From: Extibacter muris
Lineage (GTDB): Bacteria > Bacillota > Clostridia > Lachnospirales > Lachnospiraceae
DNA length: 64,000 bases
Assembly (NCBI RefSeq): GCF_004345005.1
Contig: NZ_SMMX01000004.1
Location: 124,001 to 188,000, forward strand
Reading direction: 5' to 3'
Part shown: positions 37,467 through 45,277 of the stretch, one piece after another
How positions within the stretch are numbered: position 1 is the first letter of the stretch
Layout of the letters: every line of letters starts with the position of its first letter
The notes under the pieces: model-generated
Told to the model about the DNA's origin: nothing
Databases searched by the model: none
The model's input: only the letters and a program-made list of their open reading frames with translations
Program-made: the position numbers and the translations under genes

Positions 37467-37485
37467 TTCTTATGTTCCTCCTTAA

Positions 37486-37845
37486 CTAATCGATGACTCT
37501 GACGCCTTCAATGTAGATATTGATCGTATCTACCGGCATTCCGGAAAACTCTTCCACCTTGTACTTTACATTGCTGATGAGATTTTCCGTCACGGCCGAA
37601 ATACTCACGCCATAAGCGACAACAATATGGAAGCTGAGCGTAATATGGTTATCTTCTGATATGCTCACCTGGATACCGTGTGTCAGGCTTTCCTTCTTCA
37701 GAAGATGCACAAAGCCATCCTTCATATTGACAGCGGCCATCCCCACGATTCCAAAACACTCTACAGCCACAGTCCCTGCATACTTTGCAAGCACTTCAGG
37801 ATCAATTGTGATGATACCAAGATCCGTACTCATACATCCCTTCAT
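37486..37845 (-). CDS. yloU: Asp23/Gls24 family protein YloU
   Basis: A 119-residue small protein of the Asp23 envelope/alkaline-shock family, present next to yloV in most Firmicutes, with an unclear role. It has DLGIITIDPEVLAKYAGTVAVEC, VSISEDNHITLSFHIVVAYG and VDTINIYIEGVRV. Start: ATG 37845 behind TTGGAGG; an ATG 12 nt further in is possible. It has a good promoter just after the rpmB terminator. Confidence 0.92.
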   Translation of the reverse strand: MKGCMSTDLGIITIDPEVLAKYAGTVAVECFGIVGMAAVNMKDGFVHLLKKESLTHGIQVSISEDNHITLSFHIVVAYGVSISAVTENLISNVKYKVEEFSGMPVDTINIYIEGVRVID

Positions 37846-37900
37846 ATTAAAAACCTCCAATTCATAAATTGAAAATGTAATACACGAGCTTAACAAAAAT

Positions 37901-37929
37901 ATTATACTATTAATTCCCTTATTTTACAA
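37901..37929 (-). promoter_or_regulatory. Promoter of yloU-fakA
   Basis: TTGTAA (37924-37929), 17 bp, TATAAT (37901-37906) on the minus strand. Confidence 0.75.
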
Positions 37930-37931
37930 AT

Positions 37932-37964
37932 AAAAAACCCAGATTCCATAAGAAATCTGAGTTT
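37932..37964 (-). terminator. Terminator of rpmB
   Basis: AAACTCAGATT pairs with AATCTGGGTTT (one G-U pair), then a T-run on the minus strand. Confidence 0.8.
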
Positions 37965-37973
37965 TAACTTTCA

Positions 37974-38162
37974 TTACGCACGTTCAACTCTGCCTGATTT
38001 CAAACAAGAAGTACAAACATACATTTTCTTTGTAGCTCCGTTTGCTGTTTTAACACGAACTGATTTCACGTTTGATTTCCACATCTTTGGTGATTTTCTA
38101 TGAGAGTGGCTTACGTTGTTTCCAAAGTGAGCACCCTTTTCACAAATAGCACATTTTGCCAT
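37974..38162 (-). CDS. rpmB: 50S ribosomal protein L28
   Basis: A 62-residue large-subunit protein. It has CAICEKGAHFGNNVSHSHRK, VKTANGATKKMYVCTSCLKSG and two CxxC pairs, so this is the zinc-binding (C+) form. Start: ATG 38162 behind AGGAGG. It has its own promoter and terminator. In B. subtilis it stands beside yloU but divergent, while here it points the same way. Confidence 0.96.
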   Translation of the reverse strand: MAKCAICEKGAHFGNNVSHSHRKSPKMWKSNVKSVRVKTANGATKKMYVCTSCLKSGRVERA

Positions 38163-38217
38163 GACTGCACCTCCTAACGCTCATAATAAGTCCTTTTCCG
38201 AACTCGCAACACTGATT

Positions 38218-38246
38218 ATTTTACCAGATGTATACAAGAAAAGCAA
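38218..38246 (-). promoter_or_regulatory. Promoter of rpmB
   Basis: TTGCTT (38241-38246), 17 bp, TAAAAT (38218-38223) on the minus strand. Confidence 0.6.
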
Positions 38247-38270
38247 GTACTTATTTTGATTTTCTGCATA

Positions 38271-39536
38271 TTATTTTTTCAACTTATCCAGCATCTGCGG
38301 ATTGCGCTGCAGCACGTACAGCAGCACCGGGAGCAGGCTCACGACCGAGGCAAACAGCGTGAAGAAGCTGTAGATTCCGGGGAATCCCCAGTATCGGAAC
38401 TGGGTAAGCAAGGTTACCACTCCCGTCAGCAGCGTAAGGCCGAATATGATTAAGACCGCGACGAGAAGTACGATATCGTACCGCTTTCCCGCAAGTTCCA
38501 CGACAAGGCAGCCAACCGCGGCCAATGCCGCGAGCGCCAGTATGACAGAGCAGAAATTGTCAAATGCCGAATAATAATCCCATATCCAGGAATAGCTCGT
38601 ATACGGCGTGATTCCGGACACACGTATGCCGGACAGGAACAGCAGGCCAAAATAGGGAATCAGAGGAACGATCTCGTACTGCCTGTATGCCCGCCTGTCC
38701 AGAAAGCATAATACGCCAAACACAGCGATGCACAGCGCCGGCAGCATATATTCTATCATGGAGAACATGCTGAAAAATCCAACGCCGCTCCATAATCTGT
38801 CTATCACGAGCAGACCTGCAGCCACAGCCGACACGATAGCGGTCAGCCGCCCGCCGGACAAGGAGCCCAATATGTCGGCACCGGCCCCTGCCTGCCGGAA
38901 CCCCTGGCTGTTGCCAGCGTTCTCCGAATGGCCGGAATTGGCCTGCGACCCGGCATAGCCGGCATCGGCCGCGCGTTCATTCCTTGCCCCGCACTGTGGA
39001 CAGAACCGGTCCGTCACATACATCCTCTCCCCGCATCTGGCACAGAAGCAGCCAGTCCTATCTTCTTTCTTGTTATCCGTCGCGCCCGCAGCCGTGCCGT
39101 ATGACGTTTCCTTATGGTCTGTCCCGCCGTACGGAGGAGGTGTCGGCCCGCCGTTCTGACGGTTATATGCATCTGCGATAAGATTGGCATTCTTGATAAG
39201 CACGTTGAATGAGAGGAAACTGCCGACGAAGCAGACCAGGCATCCGACGAGGTACCACATCAGGAATTCTCCTCCCCCTTCCATTACCGCCACTCCATAT
39301 CTCGGTCCTGCCTTTCTGAGACGGTTGGCCTGCTTATAGAACCAGAACAGCCCATATATGCCGCACGTGATTACGGACAGAAGAAGCACCAGTATATAAT
39401 TCATGCTCTCTTCCCCGTCCCCCCGGCACATCGCATTCACATCTTCCGTATAGGAATACCAGAAGAAAATGCTGTATATGCCACATGTCAAAAATGTCAA
39501 AATAATATATGTAGCCAGACTTCTTTGCTTTATCAT
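38271..39536 (-). CDS. DUF4234 and zinc-ribbon membrane protein
   Basis: A 421-residue protein of unknown function. The N-terminal DUF4234-like part has paired helices with the repeated FLTCGIYSIFFWY / VITCGIYGLFWFY. A zinc ribbon follows near residues 165-185 (CFCARCGERM, FCPQCGAR), then a low-complexity Gly/Ala/Asn linker. The C-terminal half has about six further helices. Residues near the start (MIKQRSLATYIILT) are usual for the family. It is last in a run with DUF2752 and zinc-ribbon genes, suggesting a common membrane role. Confidence 0.75.
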   Translation of the reverse strand: MIKQRSLATYIILTFLTCGIYSIFFWYSYTEDVNAMCRGDGEESMNYILVLLLSVITCGIYGLFWFYKQANRLRKAGPRYGVAVMEGGGEFLMWYLVGCLVCFVGSFLSFNVLIKNANLIADAYNRQNGGPTPPPYGGTDHKETSYGTAAGATDNKKEDRTGCFCARCGERMYVTDRFCPQCGARNERAADAGYAGSQANSGHSENAGNSQGFRQAGAGADILGSLSGGRLTAIVSAVAAGLLVIDRLWSGVGFFSMFSMIEYMLPALCIAVFGVLCFLDRRAYRQYEIVPLIPYFGLLFLSGIRVSGITPYTSYSWIWDYYSAFDNFCSVILALAALAAVGCLVVELAGKRYDIVLLVAVLIIFGLTLLTGVVTLLTQFRYWGFPGIYSFFTLFASVVSLLPVLLYVLQRNPQMLDKLKK

Positions 39537-39541
39537 ATGTT

Positions 39542-39949
39542 TTACCCTCGTATTTCTCTCATTATTTTAAAAATCAGTCCGTCATCCAGGTCTATCTTAA
39601 TGATACCGTCCGGCTGGAAAGCGATGCGGTATACATATACTGCCAGCAGCAGGAGAAGAAGCAGGCCTCCCAATGCCCTGGCCGTCTTCTTCCCCATCCT
39701 GAACCGGTCTGGCAGCACATCCTTGTGAAGGATATACCAGATGGCGAATCCGGTCGGCAGAAAGAGCGGATGATAAGAAAAGGAAGCCCTGAAGTCAAGG
39801 CTCGCCATGCTCTTGAACGCCCTCGTCATCCCACAGCACGGACAGGGAATGCCAAACAGATATTCCAGCGGACATCTCCAGACAAAAAGGAGGAGCACAA
39901 GCAACCCGCTGATAATCACGATGTGGCGGACAATAACCTTTCTCTTCAT
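39542..39949 (-). CDS. DUF2752 family membrane protein
   Basis: A 135-residue protein with the DUF2752 signature IPCPCCGMTRAFKSMASLDFR, followed by YHPLFLPTGFAIWYIL and a further helix. It starts at ATG 39949, two bases after the stop of the zinc-ribbon gene; no strong ribosome-binding site, so coupled translation is likely. Function unknown; the cysteines may bind metal or be redox-active. Confidence 0.82.
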   Translation of the reverse strand: MKRKVIVRHIVIISGLLVLLLFVWRCPLEYLFGIPCPCCGMTRAFKSMASLDFRASFSYHPLFLPTGFAIWYILHKDVLPDRFRMGKKTARALGGLLLLLLLAVYVYRIAFQPDGIIKIDLDDGLIFKIMREIRG

Positions 39950-39951
39950 CA

Positions 39952-40368
39952 CTACCGTACTTTCGTCCCGCACTGGTTGCAGAATACCATATCCTCCGAC
40001 AATGCATTCCCGCACTTCGGGCACTCATTTTTGACAGGGGCAGGGGCATCCGTATCCTTGTCCGCTCTATTCTTAAGTTCTTCCCTGAGCCGCGCTATGA
40101 GCGCTTCCTGTTCCTTCCGTTCCTGTTCCAGCGTATGTATGCGCGCTTCCTTTTCGGCCAGTTCTTTCTGCTGCTTATCCGTCTCGTTTTTTACATACGC
40201 CCGGATTCCGCTGAACAAGCCTTCCAGCCCGTCCTTGCACGCCACGGCTTCCTCTGTCTGTACTCCTGCCTTTCCCGCTTCCGGCATGCTGCCCGCTTTT
40301 GCCCCGCAGTATGTACAGAACACAGAGCCTTCCCGCAGCTCGCTGCCACATTTTACACATTTCGTCAT
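39952..40368 (-). CDS. Double zinc-ribbon, coiled-coil protein
   Basis: A 138-residue soluble protein of unknown function. It has an N-terminal zinc ribbon (CVKCGSELREGSVFCTYCG), a central coiled coil (DKQQKELAEKEARIHTLEQE and on), then a second ribbon (CPKCGNALSEDMVFCNQCG) at the end. Start: ATG 40368 behind AGGAGG. The symmetry of two ribbons around a helix suggests a scaffold or dimer. It leads directly into DUF2752 and DUF4234-type genes. Confidence 0.8.
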   Translation of the reverse strand: MTKCVKCGSELREGSVFCTYCGAKAGSMPEAGKAGVQTEEAVACKDGLEGLFSGIRAYVKNETDKQQKELAEKEARIHTLEQERKEQEALIARLREELKNRADKDTDAPAPVKNECPKCGNALSEDMVFCNQCGTKVR

Positions 40369-40458
40369 CTGCATTACCTCCTGTTCATTCTTATGTGCAT
40401 CATCAAACGTAAAAAGTGCAGTTTCTGCCATGACAGCATCGCCGCACTCTCTAAGACG

Positions 40459-40602
40459 CTATTCTTTGCCACAAAACAGTTCATACCCCACCAGCGCACA
40501 TATTATGGCACATATCAACTCTATCAACGGATGCCTGACAAGTATTGTAAATATCATACCTACTGCCAGACACAGCAGGGCGAATCCCACTACTCGTTTC
40601 AT
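40459..40602 (-). CDS. Small 47-residue membrane protein
   Basis: A short frame opens at ATG 40602 with AGAGG 7 nt upstream and encodes MKRVVGFALLCLAVGMIF, then a charged turn (RHPLIE) and a second helix (LICAIICALVGYELF), ending CGKE-stop. Two helices with a small loop suggest a hairpin membrane protein. It sits between gerW and the zinc-ribbon gene in the same direction and fits their operon. No family is recognised; the initiation signal and hydrophobic pattern support a real gene. Confidence 0.6.
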   Translation of the reverse strand: MKRVVGFALLCLAVGMIFTILVRHPLIELICAIICALVGYELFCGKE

Positions 40603-40662
40603 TCACATACCTCTGCACCAATTCTCACTATATTATATGCACGCTCTCAGGAAACGCGACTG

Positions 40663-41070
40663 TTAGCCGGCAATATCCTCAGCGTCCCCGGCTTCATCCA
40701 GTATATCTTCCACATCCTTTTCCGTCATCTTATCTTCCCCTTTTGATCCAAACTTATCTATGACGTCAGGAATCATATCCAGTATCTTTGTCATCGTATC
40801 CTGGTTCTTGATGTTGACAAGCTTCGTATGTCCATTCTGAATGACGAGCACCGCACATGGTGTCATCTTCCCGCCGATTCCGCCGGCCCCTCTTTCTTTC
40901 CTGTCACCGTTAAAAGCCCCGGCTCCCACCGCAAACGATACGTCAACAAGAGGCAGGATAATCGTGTCCCCTATGTGAATCGCATCGCCTACCACCGTTT
41001 TTGACGAGACTACCCCGTCCATTCCGTGGAATAGCGCTTCTACCGTTCCTTTAAAATTATTTTCAGCCAT
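40663..41070 (-). CDS. gerW: GerW/YtfJ sporulation protein
   Basis: A 135-residue spore-associated protein needed in Bacillus for response to germinants. It has FKGTVEALFHGMDGVVSSKT, VGDAIHIGDTIILPLVDVSF and GGIGGKMTPCAVLVI. Start: ATG 41070 behind GAGGAGG. It follows a DUF2953 gene by overlap, as ytfJ follows ytfI in Bacillus. Confidence 0.9.
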   Translation of the reverse strand: MAENNFKGTVEALFHGMDGVVSSKTVVGDAIHIGDTIILPLVDVSFAVGAGAFNGDRKERGAGGIGGKMTPCAVLVIQNGHTKLVNIKNQDTMTKILDMIPDVIDKFGSKGEDKMTEKDVEDILDEAGDAEDIAG

Positions 41071-41092
41071 GTCCGTTTCCTCCTCAACAATA

Positions 41093-42055
41093 CTATAATT
41101 CAAAACTTCTAATGTGCTTATACGTGGCGCGGACCTCCCTGCACCAGAACAGCCTCCATAACAGCATTACAAAATGCAGTACACGCACTTTGCCTTTGAC
41201 GAGCAGCGTGCCTTCCAGTATCTTCTGCTCAAAATCCGGAACGATCTCCGTATCCTTCCACATGAAAGGATACAGGATGCCAAGACCCGCCAGAACTTGT
41301 CCGGTTCTGTACGGATCTTCAAATCCATAGTGTATCTTTGCTTGAACCGTCTTCGGCTTCAGCCGTCTCAGAAGACGGAATGCTTCTCTTTTCACTCTGG
41401 CAAATGCCGTCTTATGGATGTCATCCAGTATAAACGCGCTGAGCTTTTCCTTTTTCTCTGATAACGCCTTTATTTTATCACATAATCTTTGAATTGTACA
41501 TTTTATCTTACGGAATGTCTGCCTGCATTTTTCATAGATATTTTCAAATTTCCCACGCTTCTTGCCAGAACCGGCCTTTTCTTCTTGAACATCTTCTGCA
41601 GTTTCTTCCCGCTCCGTTTCAGCTCTCTCAGGTAATCCGGGTTCTTTTTCATCTTCTTTTTGAAGGCCCGGATGCTCTTTAGCACCGTATCCATCTGTTT
41701 CTTCCGTCTCTTCCAATAACTCTTCGTATTCCGTTTCATCTGTTTCCACTTCCCCTTCAAACTTATTAATATCGTCAGCATCCGCCTGCTCTTCTCCTGC
41801 CATCTTCTTAAAGAATACGCGCAGATTCCAGTCAAACTTATTACCGCGGTACGAGGCCGTGAATTTGACAAGGTGCATAAGCCACGTACATGTCATATCT
41901 GCCTGAATACTGTCGGATGTCCCTCCTGAAGCCGCCTCGATGCGGTATCTGAATGGCACGAAAAGCACAATGCAAACCAACAATACAAGTATCCCCAGTA
42001 TCGCGGCTATTATGATTCCTATGATCTTCAAGATAAGCAGTATAATATGTAGCAT
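41093..42055 (-). CDS. DUF2953 family membrane protein (YtfI-like)
   Basis: A 320-residue protein. It has one N-terminal membrane helix (IIGIIIAAILGILVLLVCIVLFVPF, in parts), a DUF2953 core beginning RYRIEAASGG, and an internal acidic charged linker (EEELLEETEETDGYG, EREETAEDVQEE). The C-terminal conserved part is IHYGFEDPYRTGQVLAGLGILYPFM (in parts). The partner of gerW; its role is not known, possibly germination or envelope in the mother cell. Confidence 0.82.
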   Translation of the reverse strand: MLHIILLILKIIGIIIAAILGILVLLVCIVLFVPFRYRIEAASGGTSDSIQADMTCTWLMHLVKFTASYRGNKFDWNLRVFFKKMAGEEQADADDINKFEGEVETDETEYEELLEETEETDGYGAKEHPGLQKEDEKEPGLPERAETEREETAEDVQEEKAGSGKKRGKFENIYEKCRQTFRKIKCTIQRLCDKIKALSEKKEKLSAFILDDIHKTAFARVKREAFRLLRRLKPKTVQAKIHYGFEDPYRTGQVLAGLGILYPFMWKDTEIVPDFEQKILEGTLLVKGKVRVLHFVMLLWRLFWCREVRATYKHIRSFEL

Positions 42056-42056
42056 C

Positions 42057-42380
42057 TTAATCTTCCTGTTCTTTTTCTAATATATAGGAACGGATATCCG
42101 TCCCTTCCGTCTCATGATATACCTCTTCTGTTATTTTTTCCACCAGTTCCAGCGCATCATCATAACTTTTTGCGATTCCGACGACAAAATAGTCTTCTTT
42201 CGGATAATCCGGCTGCAGAAGAAGGACGGAATTTATAATCTCCAGATGGTTTTTTTCATTCCCGGACAGTACGAGCAGATGGATGCTTATCTGGAATTTA
42301 TTGCTTTCCAGCTTTTGAATGATTTTATCCTTCTTCTTTTCCAGCCCTTCCGTAAGGTAGATATGCCTGTAATATTTCAT
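42057..42380 (-). CDS. Hypothetical 107-residue protein
   Basis: A small soluble alpha/beta protein that I do not recognise (YYRHIYLTEGLEKKKDKIIQ; FQISIHLLVLSGNEKNHLEI; DYFVVGIAKSYDDALELVEK). It is 1 bp upstream of the DUF2953 gene and likely co-transcribed. Two ATG codons 6 nt apart are possible starts (42386 or 42380); I use the second for its spacing from AGAGAGG. Confidence 0.7.
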   Translation of the reverse strand: MKYYRHIYLTEGLEKKKDKIIQKLESNKFQISIHLLVLSGNEKNHLEIINSVLLLQPDYPKEDYFVVGIAKSYDDALELVEKITEEVYHETEGTDIRSYILEKEQED

Positions 42381-42427
42381 CTCCATGTACCTCTCTTTGC
42401 TGCTTATGCCCCTGCCGGATAAGCATA

Positions 42428-43882
42428 CTAATTATAATAGGCGTCGAACACCTGCTTTGCGACATTGACTGCTTTGGCCGAACCGTCTGAAGCTTCTATG
42501 ATAACGCTGATCACAAGATCCGGATTGTCTACATTCGTCATGCCGATGAACCAGGAATGGTCTTTTTCTTTGTCCGAGCTGTATTCCGCCGTCCCTGTCT
42601 TTCCGGCTGCCGTGTAGCCCTGTCCGCTCAGAACGGCTGCCGTTCCGTACTGTACCACATCCGTCATATATTCCTTCAGCTTCGACGCTTCCCCAGCGGT
42701 CATCAGCGTCCCTGCCTTCTCCGGTTTGTTTTCATCCACGACAGTCCCTGAATAATTGGTGACTGCTTCTACCAGATAAGGTTTCATGAGGGTGCCTCCG
42801 TTGGCTATCGCAGAAGTGATCAGAGCCATATGATACGGACTCACCTGCGTCTGCCCCTGTCCCATTGCTGTCATCATCTTCTCTCCGTCGGAAGCACCTT
42901 TCTTCAGTGTAAATCTGCTCTCGCTGTACGGCAGATCGGAAGGGAGCTTGGAGTCAAAGAGAAGCTCTTTCGCGGTAGCTCTGAATCTGCCTACGTCCAG
43001 TGACAGTCCGATGTTGGAAAATGACGCGTTGCAGGAATACGCGATGGAATCTGCAAAGTCCACCTGCCCGTGCACATGATTATTAAAACAGTGGATCGTG
43101 AGTCCCCCGTGTTCTATGGCACCGGTACAGTTGTAACTGTAATTCGAATAATCAGAGTGTTCCCTCATATATTCAAGGGCAGTCACTACTTTAAACGTCG
43201 ATCCCGGGGCATACTGTCCCTGGGTCGCACGGTTCAGCAGCACGCTGTCTTCACTGGAGTTCAAGGATCCCCAGTTGTCCGCTACCGAGTTAGGGTCAAA
43301 ATCCGGCTTGGACACCATGGCTAGAATCTTTCCCGTACTCGGCTCTATTGCCACGACCGCTCCCTTATAGCTTCCGAGCGCATCGTACGCAGCCTCCTGC
43401 AGCCCCGCGTCCAGCGTCGTGACTACATTGTCTCCCATATTCTTCTTGTCCTGGAATTCATTTTTCAGCTTTTCCAGGAAAAATGCATTTGAAGTAAGAA
43501 GTTCAAAATTCTCTAACGATTCCAGCCCGGATTTGCCCTGTACGCTGTAGCCGACCACATGGGCGAACATGCTTCCATACGGATACTCCCTCGTCTCGCT
43601 GCCGTCTTCCGCCACATTCGTCTGTGCAAGCACATTACCGTTCCTATCCAGAATCTTGCCACGGACCACCCGCTTGGCATAGGAATCCTGTCTTGCATTA
43701 TATGGGCTGCGTATGATATCCCTGCTCTTCACTACATTGAAATATGCGATATATCCCATCAGAACAAGGAACAGACCTACGAATACATAGGTGACTCTAG
43801 CGAACTCTTTGTTTCGGGCGCGCTTTGCCTTTTTCCGGCGCTTGTCTGCCTTGTTGGCCTCTTTGCGGTCTTTGCGGGACAT
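42428..43882 (-). CDS. Penicillin-binding transpeptidase (PbpA/class B-type)
   Basis: A peptidoglycan crosslinking enzyme working with the FtsW/RodA protein before it. It has a basic cytoplasmic start, one membrane helix (VTYVFVGLFLVLMGYIAYFN) and a transpeptidase domain with SxxK in APGSTFKVV, SxN in YSCNASF and KTG in AAGKTGTAEY. The start is uncertain: ATG 43882 gives 484 residues and an 86-bp overlap with the FtsW gene; a TTG at 43960 with a weak GAGGAAG would add 26 very basic residues. It lacks a PASTA tail. Confidence 0.9.
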   Translation of the reverse strand: MSRKDRKEANKADKRRKKAKRARNKEFARVTYVFVGLFLVLMGYIAYFNVVKSRDIIRSPYNARQDSYAKRVVRGKILDRNGNVLAQTNVAEDGSETREYPYGSMFAHVVGYSVQGKSGLESLENFELLTSNAFFLEKLKNEFQDKKNMGDNVVTTLDAGLQEAAYDALGSYKGAVVAIEPSTGKILAMVSKPDFDPNSVADNWGSLNSSEDSVLLNRATQGQYAPGSTFKVVTALEYMREHSDYSNYSYNCTGAIEHGGLTIHCFNNHVHGQVDFADSIAYSCNASFSNIGLSLDVGRFRATAKELLFDSKLPSDLPYSESRFTLKKGASDGEKMMTAMGQGQTQVSPYHMALITSAIANGGTLMKPYLVEAVTNYSGTVVDENKPEKAGTLMTAGEASKLKEYMTDVVQYGTAAVLSGQGYTAAGKTGTAEYSSDKEKDHSWFIGMTNVDNPDLVISVIIEASDGSAKAVNVAKQVFDAYYN

Positions 43883-45269
43883 CTGTCGTTTTTCTTCGCT
43901 TCTTTTTAACTTCTTGTCCGCTTCTCTTTGCTCGTAGCCTTTCCTTTTTCTTTCTTTCAATATCTTCTTCCTCGTCTTCTCTTAATATATATAGGCCCTG
44001 GATGATAGCAAACATGATCATCGTGCTAAGTAAGGAGCTGCCCCCGTAGCTGACCAGCGGGAGCGTGACACCTGTAGACGGAATGAACTTCGTCACGCCT
44101 CCGATGGTCAGGAATACCTGGAATATGTAGCACGTCCCAAGTCCAAGGGCTACCAGCTTATAAAACATGCTGTGAAGCTGCATCGCTATATTCAGAAACA
44201 TCACGTAGCAGCTGACGCAGATCAGGATAATGCAGAGGGCAAATATAAGCCCCATCTCTTCTGATATGACGGAAAAGATAAAATCCGAATCGGCAACCGG
44301 AATCATATCCGGCTCGCCCTGGCATAAGCCGAGCCCGAACCAGCTTCCCGTGCCGATGGCGAACAGCGACTGCGCCACCTGGTATCCGCCATTGTCGTAA
44401 GCCGCAAAAGGATCCCTCCAGACGACGACACGTGTCCGCACATGGTTAAACAGATAATATGCGCCCACCGATGCGACGCTTCCGGCCCCAAGCCCCGCCA
44501 GTATATAAAGGGGCTGCCTCGTCGCCACATATAGCATGACGAGATATACGATAAATATGATAAGCGCCGCTCCCAGGTCTTTGGAAACGACAAGTATAAG
44601 CACATGGAACGCGGCCAGTGCCGTAGTGATGACGATATTCTTAAATTCCAACGACATCTTGAAGCTGGATGCCACGAAAAACACGAATATGATCTTGACC
44701 AGTTCTGACGGCTGTATATTGATTCCCGCTATCGTAAAGCCCAGTTTGGCTCCGTACGATACCTGTCCGACGACTGCCACGATACCGAGGGATACGATGC
44801 CCGCTATGGCATAGATCTTCCTCCACTCTGCCAGCTTCTTGAACTTCCGTATGATTACCGGAACAGCCAGGCTGATTGCAATCGCTCCCGCCGCGATGAC
44901 GAACTGCTTCATCGCGTTTGTATAATTAAGCCTCGTAAGCATTATGAGCCCGATGCTGAGCAGCATGCACAGGTTATTGACGACAAGGCGCGACACTTTC
45001 GGATACAGGATAGTATAAAGCAGTATCGTCGCGCCAAACAGCACCACCTGCATCAGATAAAAAGCCAGCAGCTTGATGTCTTCCGTCTCCAGATACATTA
45101 CGAGAAAAGCAATAATATGGATCATATACATGAGTACGTTCTGTCTGCGCAGCATGCTCTTCTTCCTGTCCGGATCCTGATAGCCAAATATGCTGAAGCA
45201 GAGATACGTATACATGGTTATGAGTATGATCATCAGATATTTGGACAGCTCAAAAATAATATTTACCAC
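43797..45269 (-). CDS. FtsW/RodA/SpoVE family glycan polymerase
   Basis: A 490-residue multi-span SEDS protein that polymerises glycan strands from lipid II. It has GAKLGFTIAGINIQPSELVKI, KDLGAALIIFIVYLVMLYVATR (in parts), GSWFGLGLCQGEPDMIPVADSDFIFSVISEEMG (in parts) and FIPSTGVTLPLVSYGGSSLL. The tail after the last helix is long and basic, and its codons overlap the start of the penicillin-binding gene. Start: GTG 45269 behind AGGTGAAG. Division or sporulation role cannot be told apart. Confidence 0.93.
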   Translation of the reverse strand: MVNIIFELSKYLMIILITMYTYLCFSIFGYQDPDRKKSMLRRQNVLMYMIHIIAFLVMYLETEDIKLLAFYLMQVVLFGATILLYTILYPKVSRLVVNNLCMLLSIGLIMLTRLNYTNAMKQFVIAAGAIAISLAVPVIIRKFKKLAEWRKIYAIAGIVSLGIVAVVGQVSYGAKLGFTIAGINIQPSELVKIIFVFFVASSFKMSLEFKNIVITTALAAFHVLILVVSKDLGAALIIFIVYLVMLYVATRQPLYILAGLGAGSVASVGAYYLFNHVRTRVVVWRDPFAAYDNGGYQVAQSLFAIGTGSWFGLGLCQGEPDMIPVADSDFIFSVISEEMGLIFALCIILICVSCYVMFLNIAMQLHSMFYKLVALGLGTCYIFQVFLTIGGVTKFIPSTGVTLPLVSYGGSSLLSTMIMFAIIQGLYILREDEEEDIERKKKERLRAKRSGQEVKKKRRKTTDVPQRPQRGQQGRQAPEKGKARPKQRVR

Positions 45270-45277
45270 AACTTCAC

